A DNA stretch of 58,279 bases, from contig NZ_MSCP01000001.1 of assembly GCF_002954715.1 (NCBI RefSeq), positions 1,943,415 to 2,001,693 of the forward strand, given 5' to 3'. This DNA comes from Aliivibrio sifiae. GTDB lineage: Bacteria > Pseudomonadota > Gammaproteobacteria > Enterobacterales > Vibrionaceae. A program made the position numbers and the translations under genes. Every line of letters begins with the position of its first letter. Position 1 is the stretch's first letter. Under the pieces are notes generated by a model. It was not told the DNA's origin. It saw only the letters and a list, made by a program, of their open reading frames with translations, and made no database searches. Below, piece after piece: positions 17,518 to 29,505 of the stretch.

Positions 17518-20500
17518 TTAACCAAGGTTCTTACGTGCGTTTTGGAACATACGCATCCAAGCACCATTTTCACCCCACGTCTCTGGAGCCCAAGAGTTTG
17601 CAACCGTACGGAACACACGCTCTGGGTGTGGCATCATGATAGTCACACGGCCATCAGTAGTTGTTAAACCTGTGATAGCGTTTGGCGAACCATTCGGGTT
17701 GTTCGGGTATTGCTGCGTTTGGTTACCGTTATTATCAACATAACGTAATGCTACTGTACCTGAGTTTTCAATCGCGTTTAGGTGTTCATTATTACGTACT
17801 TCTACGCGACCTTCACCGTGTGAAACAGCAATTGGCATACGAGAACCTTCCATGCCATTAAAGAATACAGAATCTGATTTCTGAACTTCTACTAAGCTAA
17901 AACGAGCTTCAAAACGCTCCGATTCATTACGTACAAAACGAGGCCAGTATTCTGCACCAGGGATCAGTTCACGTAAGTTAGACAGCATCTGACAACCATT
18001 ACATACACCTAGAGAGAAGGTATCTTCACGCTTAAAGAAGCCTTCAAATTGATTACGAGCATCTTCGTTAAATAGAACTGATTTAGCCCAGCCTTCACCA
18101 GCACCCAATACATCACCGTAAGAGAAACCACCACACGCAACAAGACCGTTATACTCTTCTAGTACAGCAGAACCAGTAAGAATGTCACTCATGTGAATAT
18201 CCGTTGCTTCAAACCCTGCGCGATCAAATGCTGCTGCCATTTCAACATGAGAGTTAACACCTTGCTCACGTAGAATTGCCATTTTAGGCTTAGCGCCTTT
18301 GTTTATGTATGGTGCAGCAATATCTTCATTTACATCAAAGCTTAGACTTACATTTAGACCTGGGTCTGAATTGTCTTTCTTCGCTTCGTGCTCTTGATCT
18401 GCACATGCTGGGTTATCACGTAAACCTTGCATCTTATACGTAGTTTCAGCCCAGATAGTACGTAGTTCAGTACGGTTACGTTCTACTATAACTTGCTCTC
18501 CAGACTTAATTACTAGTTCGTTTGAATCTTCAACAGAACCGATTACGTGTGAACATGCTTCTAGGCTATTTGCTGCGAGAGTAGAAAGCACTGCATCTAA
18601 ATCGTCGTTACGAACTTGGATTACCGCACCTAACTCTTCATTAAATAGTGCTGCTAGCGTGTCTTCGCCTAGCGCTGCAATATCAGCATTAACACCACAG
18701 TGACCTGCGAATGCCATTTCAGCTAACGTTACGAATAGACCGCCATCGCCTTTATCGTGGTAAGCCACAACTTGGTCGTTAGCTACAAGAGTTTGAATCC
18801 CCTCATAGAAACCTTTTAGTTGCGCTGCGTTATCTACGTCTGCTGGCTTGTCACCAAGTTGCTTGTAAACTTGTGCTAGTGCTGTCGCCCCCATACGGTT
18901 TTTACCGTTACCTAAATCGATAAGAACTAAGCTTGTATTGCCTTTATCTGTGCGGAGTTGAGGAGTAATTGTTTTACGAACATCTTCAATACGGGCAAAT
19001 GCTGTAATAACAAGAGACAACGGAGACGTTACTTCTTTTTGTTCGCCGTTCTCTTCCCACTTAGTCTTCATAGACATTGAATCTTTGCCCACAGGGATAG
19101 TTAGACCAAGTGCAGGACAAAGTTCTTCACCTACAGCTTTAACTGCTTCATAAAGACCCGCATCTTCACCAGGGTGACCCGCAGGAGACATCCAGTTTGC
19201 TGATAATTTAATATTCTTAATATCGCCAATATTTGTCGCGGCAATGTTGGTAATTGCTTCACCAACGGCTAGACGAGCAGATGCACCAAAATCCAATAGA
19301 GCTACTGGTGTACGCTCACCAAGAGACATAGCTTCACCGTGGTAAGTGTCGTAACTTGCTGCAGTTACCGCGCAGTTCGCTACTGGTACTTGCCAAGGAC
19401 CAACCATTTGATCACGAGCCACAAGACCTGTCACCGAACGGTCACCTATCGTGATTAAGAATGTTTTCTCAGCTACTGTTGGTAGACGAAGAACACGCTC
19501 AATAGCATCATTCATTTCAATGCCTGAACGATCAATTGCTGGGTTATTCGCTTTTAGTGTTTTCGCATCACGGTGCATCTTAGGCGTTTTACCTAAAAGG
19601 ATGTTCATTGGCATGTCAATTGGCGTATTGTCGAAATGAGAATCTTCTAGTTTAAGGTTACGCTCTTCAGTTGCTTTACCAACGACAGCATATGGTGCAC
19701 GCTCACGCTTACAAATTGCCTCAAATGTTGCTAAATCTTTATCCGCAACCGCCATTACATAGCGCTCTTGAGATTCGTTACACCAGATCTCAAGTGGACT
19801 CATGCCCGGCTCATCATTTGGAACATCACGTAAATTGAAGATACCACCACGCTCACCATCATCAACAAGCTCAGGTAATGCGTTTGAAATACCGCCTGCG
19901 CCTACATCATGGATAAATGCAATTGGGTTTGCATCACCAAGCTGCCAACAACGGTCGATAACTTCCTGACAACGACGCTCCATTTCTGGGTTTTCACGTT
20001 GTACTGAAGCAAAATCAAGATCTTCAGAAGAAGAACCTGAGTCCATTGAAGATGCTGCACCGCCGCCAAGGCCGATGTTCATCGCTGGACCACCAAGCAC
20101 GATTAAGCTTGCGCCTACTGGGATCTCTTTTTTCTGAACATGATCATCACGAATATTTCCTAGACCACCAGCAAGCATAATTGGCTTGTGATAACCACGT
20201 ACTTCTTCACCATTATGAGAGTTTACTTTTTCTTCGTAAGTACGGAAGTAACCTAACAGGTTTGGACGGCCAAATTCATTGTTAAATGCCGCGCCACCTA
20301 GAGGGCCTTCAAGCATAATATCAAGCGCAGTAACGATACGGCTTGGCTTACCAAAATCCGTTTCCCACGGTTGAACAAAATTAGGAATTTTTAGGTTAGA
20401 TACAGAGAAACCAACTAAACCAGCTTTTGGTTTACCACCGATACCTGTTGCGCCTTCATCACGGATTTCACCACCAGAACCTGTTGATGCACCCGGCCAA

Positions 20501-21414
20501 GGAGAGATAGCAGTTGGGTGGTTATGCGTTTCTACTTTCATCAAGATGTGTGTCTTCTCTTGATGGTAACCATAGCCACGAGTTTCAGGGTCTGGGAAGA
20601 AGCGACCGACAGTAGAACCCGTCATTACGGCTGCATTATCTTTATAAGCAGACAGTACGTTTTCAGGGGTTACTTCGAAGGTATTTTTGATCATTTTGAA
20701 TAATGATTTATCTTGCTTAACTCCATCGATAGTCCAATCCGCATTGAAGATCTTGTGACGACAATGCTCTGAGTTCGCTTGTGCAAACATCATTAATTCA
20801 ATATCAGTAGGGTTGCGACCTAGCTTTTCAGTAAAGCTTTCTAATAGGTAATCAATCTCATCTTCTGCTAATGCAAGACCTAGGGTAACGTTTGCGTTTT
20901 CTAACGCTTTACGACCACCAACAAGTAGATCGACCTCTGCATATGGTGCAGGTTCAGCAACAGTAAATAATGCTGCTGCTGATTCAAAATCAGTGAAAAC
21001 AACTTCCATCATGCGATCATGAAGGATTGCTTTTAATTCAACCAATTGAAGTTCAGAAAGAGTTTCAGATGTTTCTACATAATACGCAGTACCACGCTCT
21101 AAACGTGCGATTTTAGCTAAACCACAGTTATGAGCAATATCAGTAGATTTTGAAGACCAAGGAGAGATAGTACCTGGACGAGGTGCAGAAAGAAGCAATA
21201 AACCTTCAGGCTTATGTTCTTCTATCGTTGGGCCGTAAGTTAGTAACTTTTCTAACTTTACAATTTCAGATGCATCAAGATCTGAGATTACGTCAGCAAA
21301 GTGAGCAAACTCAGCATAAATACCAGTAACAGGTAAATTTAGCTCGCAACAAAGCTCAAGTAGCTTGTTAACACGAAATTCAGATAAAGCAGGTGAACCA
21401 CGCAAAATTCTCAT
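17518..21414 (-). CDS. purL: Phosphoribosylformylglycinamidine synthase
   Basis: Makes FGAM from FGAR, glutamine and ATP in de novo purine synthesis. This is the large single-chain form, 1298 residues, like enterobacterial PurL. An N-terminal PurS-like domain starts [19 protein letters not shown]. Two PurM-like halves follow, with [13 protein letters not shown] and [13 protein letters not shown] in the first. The C-terminal glutamine amidotransferase has [14 protein letters not shown] and the nucleophile motif [11 protein letters not shown] 21414 matches family N termini; the frame extends 7 codons further to 21435. A PurR-box match lies 168 bp upstream. Confidence 0.98.
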   Translation of the reverse strand: MRILRGSPALSEFRVNKLLELCCELNLPVTGIYAEFAHFADVISDLDASEIVKLEKLLTYGPTIEEHKPEGLLLLSAPRPGTISPWSSKSTDIAHNCGLAKIARLERGTAYYVETSETLSELQLVELKAILHDRMMEVVFTDFESAAALFTVAEPAPYAEVDLLVGGRKALENANVTLGLALAEDEIDYLLESFTEKLGRNPTDIELMMFAQANSEHCRHKIFNADWTIDGVKQDKSLFKMIKNTFEVTPENVLSAYKDNAAVMTGSTVGRFFPDPETRGYGYHQEKTHILMKVETHNHPTAISPWPGASTGSGGEIRDEGATGIGGKPKAGLVGFSVSNLKIPNFVQPWETDFGKPSRIVTALDIMLEGPLGGAAFNNEFGRPNLLGYFRTYEEKVNSHNGEEVRGYHKPIMLAGGLGNIRDDHVQKKEIPVGASLIVLGGPAMNIGLGGGAASSMDSGSSSEDLDFASVQRENPEMERRCQEVIDRCWQLGDANPIAFIHDVGAGGISNALPELVDDGERGGIFNLRDVPNDEPGMSPLEIWCNESQERYVMAVADKDLATFEAICKRERAPYAVVGKATEERNLKLEDSHFDNTPIDMPMNILLGKTPKMHRDAKTLKANNPAIDRSGIEMNDAIERVLRLPTVAEKTFLITIGDRSVTGLVARDQMVGPWQVPVANCAVTAASYDTYHGEAMSLGERTPVALLDFGASARLAVGEAITNIAATNIGDIKNIKLSANWMSPAGHPGEDAGLYEAVKAVGEELCPALGLTIPVGKDSMSMKTKWEENGEQKEVTSPLSLVITAFARIEDVRKTITPQLRTDKGNTSLVLIDLGNGKNRMGATALAQVYKQLGDKPADVDNAAQLKGFYEGIQTLVANDQVVAYHDKGDGGLFVTLAEMAFAGHCGVNADIAALGEDTLAALFNEELGAVIQVRNDDLDAVLSTLAANSLEACSHVIGSVEDSNELVIKSGEQVIVERNRTELRTIWAETTYKMQGLRDNPACADQEHEAKKDNSDPGLNVSLSFDVNEDIAAPYINKGAKPKMAILREQGVNSHVEMAAAFDRAGFEATDIHMSDILTGSAVLEEYNGLVACGGFSYGDVLGAGEGWAKSVLFNEDARNQFEGFFKREDTFSLGVCNGCQMLSNLRELIPGAEYWPRFVRNESERFEARFSLVEVQKSDSVFFNGMEGSRMPIAVSHGEGRVEVRNNEHLNAIENSGTVALRYVDNNGNQTQQYPNNPNGSPNAITGLTTTDGRVTIMMPHPERVFRTVANSWAPETWGENGAWMRMFQNARKNLG

Positions 21415-21581
21415 GTACTTAGGTCTCTTCGGCAATGAATTAAAGGTAATATTGGAATAGTTTCATGTTGTTATAAATAGCTAACTCTATTAATTATTCA
21501 TAACACATAGTGACTATGCCGATGTTACCTCTGGTATTGCGAGCGCATTATAAAGGATTTTGTTTTGTGAAGTAACACCAA

Positions 21582-21597
21582 AAGCAACCGTTTGCGT
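21582..21597. promoter_or_regulatory. PurR box upstream of purL
   Basis: AAGCAACCGTTTGCGT matches the PurR operator consensus ACGCAAACGTTTGCGT at 14 of 16 positions. It lies in the divergent purL-mltF gap, nearer the middle. Repression of purL by PurR with purine corepressor is known in gammaproteobacteria. The rest of this 360-bp gap shows no other clear feature. Confidence 0.8.
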
Positions 21598-21777
21598 ATT
21601 TTTTTAAAAAAAAGAGTAAATGAACTTAAATTTTCATTGTTTTGCGTGATAAATATACAATGAAGCATTTATTCTGTCTCAATCTCTAATAATTGTTCTA
21701 ATTTGTTACCGTGCTTTTGCCTCTTATTCTCCCATTTGATATAACTACGCCTTACTTATTTAAAAGAGCATTCTGAC

Positions 21778-23262
21778 TTGAGCCGCATCCGATATTATCG
21801 CTTTTTACCATCTTGTTTGGTTGTTTTTACTTTTGTTCTTACCTTAACTGGCTGCCAAGTAGAATCAGAGCCAAAGAACAAATTAGAGCAAGTAAGAGAA
21901 CGCGGTATTTTACGAGTCAGCACGCTAAACAACCAACTCTCTTATTACATAGGTTCAGATGGACCAACAGGATTAGATTACGATCTAGCTAAAGCTTTTG
22001 CTGAAAAACTAGAAGTTAAGCTAGAAATCACTCCGGCATACACTTATTCAGGCTTATTTCCGGCTCTTAACCGTAATGAAGTCGATATTGTAGCTGCTAA
22101 TATGACCATTACACCTGAACGCTTAATGCAGTTTAACCCCGGACCTGTGTACTATTATGTCAGCCAGCAAGTTGTCTATAAAAAAGGGAATTGGCGTCCT
22201 CGGAACATTCAAAATCTAACTGAACTTGATGAAAATTTAACGATAGTAAAAGATTCTAGTTTTGAAGGAACATTAATAAAGCTAAAAGAGAAACACTCGG
22301 ATCTGGATTGGAAAACAGAACCAGATACCGACGTTAGCGAATTATTAAAAAAAGTAGCCAACGGCGAAATACATTACACACTAGCTGATTCGGTTGAATT
22401 GTCATTAACTCAACGTATTCATCCTGATTTGGCAGTTGCCTTTGAATTAACCGAAGATCAACCTGTCGCTTGGTTCTTACAAAAAACAGAAGATGATAGC
22501 TTACAAGCGTTATTAATTGAGTTTTTTGGTGAGCTAAAAGAAAGTGGCCAATTAGCTCTTTTAGAAGAGAAATACTTTGGTCATGTTGAATCTTTTGATT
22601 ACGTTGATACTCGTGCTTTTATTCGTGCATTAGAAAGCAAATTGCCTAAGTGGGAACCTCTATTTAAAAAGTACGCAGGAGATTTCGATTGGCGCTTCTT
22701 AGCGGCACTCTCTTATCAGGAATCTCATTGGAACCCATTGGCTAAATCACCGACTGGTGTGCGTGGAATGATGATGCTAACACTACCAACCGCTCAATCT
22801 GTTGGTGTAAAAAATCGCCTTAGTCCAGAACAAAGCATCCGTGGTGGTGCTGAGTATTTACGTCGAATAGTTAAACGAGTGCCTGACTCAATCACCGAAC
22901 ATGAAAAAATTTGGTTTGCACTGGCCTCTTACAATATTGGCTTTGGTCACATGATGGACGCTCGTCGTTTAACACAACGCCTAGGTGGAGATCCTGATTC
23001 ATGGACTGACGTGAAAGATAATTTACCGTTATTACGCCAAAAACGTTATTACAAATATCTTCGTTATGGTTTTGCTCGTGGCGATGAAGCTCAAAATTAT
23101 GTAGAGAACATTCGTCGTTATTACCAAAGTATTATTGGCTATGAACAAGAACAAGCAAATAAGTTGATCCAAGAAGAGATTACGGTAGATGGTTTAACGG
23201 TGATTGATGTTCCTTTATCATCTGCTGCTTCTACCACTAGTAATGCAGTTTCAAGCCAATAG
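21778..23262 (+). CDS. mltF: Membrane-bound lytic murein transglycosylase F
   Basis: An outer-membrane lipoprotein that cleaves peptidoglycan glycan strands. The 494 residues begin with a lipoprotein signal, LTLTGC (lipidated Cys26). A periplasmic solute-binding-like domain follows (about 40-270, with LRVSTLNNQLSYYIGSDGPTG). The SLT lysozyme-like domain (about 290-455) has the catalytic glutamate in ALSYQESHWNP (about residue 315) and SPTGVRGMMMLT. The start codon is TTG at 21778, since no ATG lies before the signal peptide core. MltF-type domain order distinguishes it from Slt and MltC. Confidence 0.94.
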   Translation: MSRIRYYRFLPSCLVVFTFVLTLTGCQVESEPKNKLEQVRERGILRVSTLNNQLSYYIGSDGPTGLDYDLAKAFAEKLEVKLEITPAYTYSGLFPALNRNEVDIVAANMTITPERLMQFNPGPVYYYVSQQVVYKKGNWRPRNIQNLTELDENLTIVKDSSFEGTLIKLKEKHSDLDWKTEPDTDVSELLKKVANGEIHYTLADSVELSLTQRIHPDLAVAFELTEDQPVAWFLQKTEDDSLQALLIEFFGELKESGQLALLEEKYFGHVESFDYVDTRAFIRALESKLPKWEPLFKKYAGDFDWRFLAALSYQESHWNPLAKSPTGVRGMMMLTLPTAQSVGVKNRLSPEQSIRGGAEYLRRIVKRVPDSITEHEKIWFALASYNIGFGHMMDARRLTQRLGGDPDSWTDVKDNLPLLRQKRYYKYLRYGFARGDEAQNYVENIRRYYQSIIGYEQEQANKLIQEEITVDGLTVIDVPLSSAASTTSNAVSSQ

Positions 23263-23344
23263 TACGAAAACTACAATTAAGTAAGTTCATATAATCGTAA
23301 CAATGAGCTCATATTCTAAATGAATTCGCTCATCGTATTATTCG

Positions 23345-23376
23345 AAATAAGGCTAAATATCTTAGCCTTATTTTTT
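23345..23376 (+). terminator. Terminator after mltF
   Basis: The 12-bp perfect stem AAATAAGGCTAA / TTAGCCTTATTT has a 5-nt loop and a T-rich tail. It separates mltF from the small gene downstream. Confidence 0.88.
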
Positions 23377-23402
23377 ATTTATTAAATCACAAGGGGGAGT
23401 TT

Positions 23403-23561
23403 ATGCTCTCTAATAGAAGAAAACTTAAAACACAAACGTCTTTAAAAGGAAGTACTCAACGCCGACGTAAGCTATTAAATAATCATAAAAAAGTACTTCA
23501 TCGCCAACGTCTTTATTCATTATCACTGTTTGATGAAGGCGAAGCATTCTCTTGTCGTTAA
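23403..23561 (+). CDS. Small basic protein of 52 residues, unknown
   Basis: An open frame of 52 codons starts at ATG 23403 after a strong GGGGAG ribosome-binding site 4 nt upstream and ends at TAA 23561. The product starts MLSNRRKLKTQTSLKGSTQR and is rich in Arg/Lys for the first 37 residues. It then ends in a short acidic segment, SLFDEGEAFSCR. It is bracketed by two terminators (23345 and 23596), so it forms its own transcription unit, although no promoter is obvious in the 30-bp gap. I do not recognise the family. The basic body suggests RNA or ribosome binding, which is inference. Confidence 0.6.
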   Translation: MLSNRRKLKTQTSLKGSTQRRRKLLNNHKKVLHRQRLYSLSLFDEGEAFSCR

Positions 23562-23595
23562 TATCCCTTCCCCAAACTTTTATTAACACGTATTA

Positions 23596-23628
23596 AAAAA
23601 GGCAAATTGACGTTCAATTTGCCTTTTT
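23596..23628. terminator. Terminator between the small gene and tadA
   Basis: The 15-bp perfect stem AAAAAGGCAAATTGA and its complement has a 3-nt loop. It is flanked by A- and T-runs and so serves both convergent units. Confidence 0.92.
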
Positions 23629-23645
23629 CATCTAAGATAGATTAT

Positions 23646-24155
23646 CTATTCATTCTTAAATTCTTCTGCTCGCTGCAGTTTCCGCTCTTCTTTTTTCTCT
23701 TTACGTCTGCGCTTAAAAAAAGCTTGTAGCTGCTCTCTGCACGCCTCTTCCATTAATCCTGATTCACACTCCACAAAATGAAATGCGGTGGCCGAGGTAA
23801 ATAAATTAATTACACTCCCTGACGCTCCTGTCTTCATGTCAGAAGCACCAAAAATAACTTTTTTAATTCTGCTATGAACAATAGCCCCTGCACACATAGG
23901 GCAAGGTTCTAGAGTAACGTATAAAGTGGCATCAATAAGTCGGTAGTTTTCTACCTTCTGTCCTGCTTGCTTAATTGCCATCATCTCAGCATGAGCAGTT
24001 GCATCATGAGCGCCAATAGATCGATTCCACCCTTCGCCAATAATCTCATCATTTAAAACGATGACCGCACCAACAGGAACCTCTCCTTCACTTTCAGCAG
24101 TGGCTGCCAACTCCATAGCTCGTTTCATATAGATATTTGAATCTTGGTTTATCAT
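23646..24155 (-). CDS. tadA: tRNA-specific adenosine deaminase
   Basis: Deaminates A34 to inosine in the tRNA-Arg(ACG) anticodon. The 169-residue protein has the CDA fold with zinc/catalytic motifs HAE (residues 55-57) and PCPMC (84-88), and the TadA-specific GASDMKTGASGS stretch. The C terminus is unusually basic (KRRRKEKKEERKLQR). The ATG directly follows the stop of the upstream LysR gene (TAAATG), so the two may be co-translated. An in-frame ATG nine codons further in lacks a ribosome-binding site. Confidence 0.95.
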   Translation of the reverse strand: MINQDSNIYMKRAMELAATAESEGEVPVGAVIVLNDEIIGEGWNRSIGAHDATAHAEMMAIKQAGQKVENYRLIDATLYVTLEPCPMCAGAIVHSRIKKVIFGASDMKTGASGSVINLFTSATAFHFVECESGLMEEACREQLQAFFKRRRKEKKEERKLQRAEEFKNE

Positions 24156-25034
24156 TTATTCAGCTAACTCTTGTGCTAGGAATTCAACAAGTAAACGAAC
24201 CTTGGTTGAAAGATGACGATTATTTGGATACACCGCCCAGATCCCCTCTTTTGGCTCACGATACGGGACTAAGATTTCAACAAGCTCACCTTTATCCATT
24301 GATTCTTGAACGTAAAAATCAGGCAGTTGAACGATGCCTAACCCTTTTAATGCCGCATTCGTTAAAGCAGCACCGCTATTACAGTGAACAGATCCTTTCA
24401 CTCTTACGCTTTTTTCTTTTTTATTTTCGATGAAACGCCAAATAGGCAAGCTACCAATTAGGCAATTATGCTGAGAAAGCTCAGATAAGGTATGAGGTTC
24501 ACCGTGTTTTTCAATATAACTGGGTGATGCACATACTCGAACTTGCCTGCTAGATAAGCGCTTTGCCATCATTGTTGAGTCAGTCAGACGACCTAATCGA
24601 ATCGCTAAATCGAAATCTTGCTCAACAAGATCCAGAGTTTGATTTGATAAAACGAGTTCAAGCTCAAGTTGTGGATACATCAGCATAAAATCACTAAGCA
24701 GTGGCGCAATAAGCTGCTCACCATAAGTTACTGATGACGTGATCTTTAAACGGCCCTGAGGTGTTGCATTAAGCTCAGTGATCGCTCTATCTGCTTGCTT
24801 TAACCCTTCAACTAAATGGCGACAATGCTGATAATAGGTTTGCCCTGCTTCAGTTACCGATACCTTACGCGTTGTTCTGATCAATAACTTTATTGAAAGG
24901 CGATCTTCTAACGCCGCGACTTTACGACTAATTTGAGCCACTGATGTATCAAGAGCTCTGGCTGCTCCTGTAAAGCTTTGCGCTTCAGCAACGGCAACAA
25001 ATTCAGTTACTCCTTCCCAATCAATCACTGGCAA
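24156..25034 (-). CDS. LysR-family transcriptional regulator
   Basis: A 292-residue LysR protein. An N-terminal winged HTH (about 1-65) contains FVAVAEAQSFTGAARALDTSVAQISRKVAALEDRL-type residues, followed by a linker and an effector-binding domain (about 95-290). It is divergent from frmA with a 184-bp shared gap. Related LysR genes next to glutathione-dependent formaldehyde dehydrogenase genes are common in proteobacteria, so control of frmAB in response to formaldehyde or a thiol adduct is likely. No clear T-N11-A box could be assigned with confidence. Confidence 0.88.
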   Translation of the reverse strand: MPVIDWEGVTEFVAVAEAQSFTGAARALDTSVAQISRKVAALEDRLSIKLLIRTTRKVSVTEAGQTYYQHCRHLVEGLKQADRAITELNATPQGRLKITSSVTYGEQLIAPLLSDFMLMYPQLELELVLSNQTLDLVEQDFDLAIRLGRLTDSTMMAKRLSSRQVRVCASPSYIEKHGEPHTLSELSQHNCLIGSLPIWRFIENKKEKSVRVKGSVHCNSGAALTNAALKGLGIVQLPDFYVQESMDKGELVEILVPYREPKEGIWAVYPNNRHLSTKVRLLVEFLAQELAE

Positions 25035-25182
25035 TTCCCCATTAGTATTATTACATATTCGTAAAAATTATTTACCATTCTACCGTATTATCAATTGATG
25101 AGAAATACTTATAATGGCAACCAACAAGACGACGAGCACAAACAAAAAATAGCACTACGCTTAAAATGAAACTGCTAATTAA

Positions 25183-26367
<1,185 letters not shown>

Positions 26368-26376
26368 GTAAAAATA

Positions 26377-26399
26377 AGGGGTTAGATACTCTAGCCCCT
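26377..26399 (+). terminator. Weak hairpin between frmA and frmB
   Basis: A 10-bp stem with one G-T pair (AGGGGTTAGA / TCTAGCCCCT) and a 3-nt loop lies 9 bp after frmA. The downstream sequence is only moderately T-rich, so it may attenuate rather than stop read-through into frmB. Confidence 0.5.
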
Positions 26400-26585
26400 A
26401 TTCTACTTTTGATCTCTAAGTGCTTTATATCAAGACTGCGGGTTTATCTGCGTGGGTGGCGTAATTTATAGATAAGCTTACTGAGTGTTTCATTCTTTAT
26501 TTTAAAGCACTTCAAAATCAACCAGTAGATTTCTATTCAATACAGTGATCTTGCTGATATGAATCAAAATATAAAAGGGCTCATC

Positions 26586-27428
26586 ATGACAATCGAAAAT
26601 ATCAGCCAAGCAAAAGTTGCCGGTGGTTGGCACAAACAATATATACATACATCATCTACACTAAATTGCGATATGCGCTTTGCTATCTTCCTACCAGCGA
26701 ACGCTTCTGAAAGTAATCCAGTTCCTGTTTTATACTGGCTATCAGGCTTAACTTGTACTGATGAAAATTTTATGCAAAAAGCAGGCGCATTCAAAAAAGC
26801 GGCTGAATTAGGCATTGCCATTGTTGCCATGGATACGAGCCCTCGCGGCGAAGACGTTGCTGATGATGCAGAAGCTGCTTACGATTTTGGTCTAGGTGCA
26901 GGGTTCTATTTAAACGCAACTCAAGCACCATGGAATCGTCATTACCATATGTATGACTACGTAACAAAAGAGCTGCCATCTCTTATTGAAGAACACTTCC
27001 CTGTATCAGATAAAAAATCAATTTCTGGTCATAGTATGGGTGGTCACGGTGCAATTACTATTGGATTAAAAAATCAAGATGCATATCAGTCAATCTCTGC
27101 ATTTAGCCCTATTTCTAGCCCAATCAATTGTCCTTGGGGTCAAAAAGCATTAGGCCTATATCTTGGTGATAATAAAGAGACTTGGAAAGAATACGATAGC
27201 TCTGAGCTTCTGAAAAAAGGCTCTAAGTTACCAATTTTAGTTGACCAAGGTGAAGCTGATGGCTTCTTAGAGGAACAATTAAAACCTGAATATCTTCTTT
27301 CTTCAGCAGAACAATCTGGCGCTAATTTGGAAGTAAGGATGCAACCGGGTTATGACCATAGCTACTTCTTTATTTCAACATTTATTGATGAGCATTTAGA
27401 GTTTCATGCCATTCATTTAAATAAATAA
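26586..27428 (+). CDS. frmB: S-formylglutathione hydrolase
   Basis: Hydrolyses S-formylglutathione to formate and glutathione, completing the pathway begun by FrmA. The 280-residue alpha/beta hydrolase of the esterase D family has the nucleophile motif GHSMGG (Ser150), the acid in ILVDQGEADGFL (about residue 226) and the histidine in GYDHSYFF (about 259). The oxyanion region WLSGLTCTDENF is also present. ATG 26586 is preferred over 26559 because AGGG precedes it and 280 residues is the family length. The 218-bp gap from frmA includes a hairpin but no other gene. Confidence 0.95.
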   Translation: MTIENISQAKVAGGWHKQYIHTSSTLNCDMRFAIFLPANASESNPVPVLYWLSGLTCTDENFMQKAGAFKKAAELGIAIVAMDTSPRGEDVADDAEAAYDFGLGAGFYLNATQAPWNRHYHMYDYVTKELPSLIEEHFPVSDKKSISGHSMGGHGAITIGLKNQDAYQSISAFSPISSPINCPWGQKALGLYLGDNKETWKEYDSSELLKKGSKLPILVDQGEADGFLEEQLKPEYLLSSAEQSGANLEVRMQPGYDHSYFFISTFIDEHLEFHAIHLNK

Positions 27429-27443
27429 AAGTATACAAAGAAC

Positions 27444-27481
27444 AAAAGCCCAGAAAAGGTTCTCCTTCTCTGGGCTTTTTT
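27444..27481. terminator. Terminator between frmB and the cyuP-like gene
   Basis: The 11-bp stem AAAAGCCCAGA / TCTGGGCTTTT has further weak pairing inside a 14-nt loop and a T tail. It lies between convergent genes. Confidence 0.9.
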
Positions 27482-27502
27482 ATGTCGACTAATTCAATAT
27501 TA

Positions 27503-28807
27503 TTAGATGAACGCTAACACTGGAGAGATACAAAGAAGTATACCCGTTACAATAATTAGGTTAGTTGATAAACCCTTATACTTATGAAGTGTTGGCACCT
27601 TATGAACAAGGTAAGCAGGGATTAAACACCCAACCAAACCAAATACAGGGCTACAAATTGATGTGAAAGATAAGATAGGTGCATTTAATGCAACTGCAGA
27701 CCAAGCCAGTAAAACAATAAATACCGTAATTAGTTTATTAACTAACTCTTTATTAATTGCCGACTCATCCATACGTCTTAATAACACATTCATTGCTAAA
27801 CCACGACACGCCTCTTGGAATGCCATAAACACACCAAAAAATGAGGTTACTACAGCAAAAATATTAATCACGATGCCAGTAATAGTCGCCCAACTACCAG
27901 GGAAGTAATGGGCAATGATCGCTAATGCTGAAATATTTTTATTCATCGCTTCTGCAGCTTGCTCTTGGCTTATCGCAAAGGTAAATGACACAGCAAAGAA
28001 GAAAACAACCACAAATAGGATAGAAAAAGCAATGTTCATTGCTCTTAGTGATTTATAGCGTGCGACTTCAATTGATTTTTCACGTGAACGATATGAAATA
28101 ACCATAGGGCTAAGAGATTGAATAAAAAGAATTGAGGTTAATGTAAATGGAAGCGTGATAATTGCATCTTTTAGCATTGGGCCAAAAGAACCAATAGCAG
28201 GTACATTAGCAAAATCCCAACGAGAAACTAATAATAACCCCATAACAGCAACTAATGAAAGCACCGTCACCGCCATAAATCCAGACAGTTTAAATAGTAA
28301 CTTCTCACCTTTAGACCCAATAAAAGCAAGAATACAAATTAAGCCTAAGCCATAAAAAACATTATCATTTAAATGCCCTTCAGTAACGCCAAATGAATGT
28401 AAATATGAAGAGCTGTCATTGGTTACAGCAAGTGAATATACCAATACCCAAATAACAAGCATGATGAAATAAAGAGCCCCTAAAGCTACGCCCCAGTTTT
28501 TACCTAAGTAACCAGTAATCACGCCTGGGTAATCTGTGCATGTTTTTGCTTCGGCAAGAGTATTGATGAAAAGTTTTTGAAACAAATACATGGCTGGGTA
28601 ACCAATAATTGAAGAAAGAAGAAAAACCCAGATCCCCATGATACCGACTTGAACAGGTAAAAATACGATCCCTGCCCCTATAGCCATACCAATGCTGATA
28701 ACAATCCACCCAATATCAACACTATCGAATTTAGTGGCTTTTTTCCATTCAGAATCAGTCATATCACTTTTACCATGACCAGAATTCGCCAATGTAGCTG
28801 TGTTCAT
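27503..28807 (-). CDS. cyuP: Serine/cysteine importer, HAAAP family (CyuP/DlsT-like)
   Basis: An inner-membrane amino acid symporter of 434 residues with about 11 hydrophobic segments. After a hydrophilic N terminus, the first segment reads VDIGWIVISIGMAIGAGIVF. It resembles E. coli YhaO (CyuP/DlsT), which imports cysteine or serine and sits beside the cysteine desulfidase gene as it does here. ATG 28807 is chosen for its GGAG ribosome-binding site 8 nt upstream; the frame runs open to 28876 without family similarity. Divergent from ridA-cyuA. Substrate is inferred from context. Confidence 0.82.
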   Translation of the reverse strand: MNTATLANSGHGKSDMTDSEWKKATKFDSVDIGWIVISIGMAIGAGIVFLPVQVGIMGIWVFLLSSIIGYPAMYLFQKLFINTLAEAKTCTDYPGVITGYLGKNWGVALGALYFIMLVIWVLVYSLAVTNDSSSYLHSFGVTEGHLNDNVFYGLGLICILAFIGSKGEKLLFKLSGFMAVTVLSLVAVMGLLLVSRWDFANVPAIGSFGPMLKDAIITLPFTLTSILFIQSLSPMVISYRSREKSIEVARYKSLRAMNIAFSILFVVVFFFAVSFTFAISQEQAAEAMNKNISALAIIAHYFPGSWATITGIVINIFAVVTSFFGVFMAFQEACRGLAMNVLLRRMDESAINKELVNKLITVFIVLLAWSAVALNAPILSFTSICSPVFGLVGCLIPAYLVHKVPTLHKYKGLSTNLIIVTGILLCISPVLAFI

Positions 28808-29026
28808 ATAAAACTCCATCTTTGTAGGGAACATTATTTTTATAATTTTAAAGCGCCTAAACGCCACACATTGCAACTTTTGAAGAATTTACTCTCTAAT
28901 TTAAAAATAACAATGCAATTTTATTTGAAATGATAACAAGATCTCAGTTCGTAAAATAAACAATACAGAGCAACAAAGTACTTGCATTAGCTTATAAATG
29001 AGCATAAATTCAACTCAATCAAATAA

Positions 29027-29044
29027 ATGCAATTTTTTTTGCAT
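29027..29044. promoter_or_regulatory. ATGCAA-N6-TTGCAT inverted repeat upstream of ridA-cyuA
   Basis: A symmetric 18-bp site lies in the divergent cyuP-ridA gap, 54 bp before ridA. Half-sites TTGCA and TGCAA recur around it (near 28870, 28912 and 29074). It is a candidate operator, possibly for the YheO-like regulator of the same cluster. The symmetry is seen; the function is inferred. Confidence 0.4.
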
Positions 29045-29098
29045 AAAATACAAACTTAAAATAAAATCAACAATAGTTGCAAAATAAAGGATGCCTAT

Positions 29099-29488
29099 AT
29101 GAAACAAATCATTGTAGCAAAATCAGCGCCTGAAGCGATTGGCCCTTACTCTCATGGTACCGCTTTTGGTGGCCTTATTTTTACATCTGGTCAATTACCG
29201 GTTGATGGTTCAACAGGCTCAGTTGTTGAAGGTGGTATCACTGCTCAATCTGAAATGTCTCTTAAAAACCTAATATCTGTTATCGAAGCTGCTGACGGCG
29301 ATGTAAATACGGTACTAAAAACGACATGTTACCTTGCAAATATCACTGATTTTTCTACATTTAACGAAGTATATAAAACTGTTTTCCATACCGACTGCCC
29401 TGCACGATCTTGCTTTGCGGTAAAAGATCTTCCACTTGGCGTATTAGTTGAAGTCGAAGCTATTGCTCACAAGAAAACAACGGTATAA
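29099..29488 (+). CDS. ridA: RidA/YjgF/TdcF-family imine deaminase
   Basis: Hydrolyses reactive enamine/imine intermediates such as 2-aminoacrylate to keto acids and ammonia. The 129 residues match the trimeric RidA family, with signature [20 protein letters not shown] at the start and the catalytic arginine in [15 protein letters not shown]. It is immediately upstream of cyuA, whose reaction releases 2-aminoacrylate, so it probably clears that product locally. TdcF would be an alternative name; the context rather than the sequence decides. Confidence 0.92.
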   Translation: MKQIIVAKSAPEAIGPYSHGTAFGGLIFTSGQLPVDGSTGSVVEGGITAQSEMSLKNLISVIEAADGDVNTVLKTTCYLANITDFSTFNEVYKTVFHTDCPARSCFAVKDLPLGVLVEVEAIAHKKTTV

Positions 29489-29505
29489 CTAAAAAGGTGA
29501 AAAAA

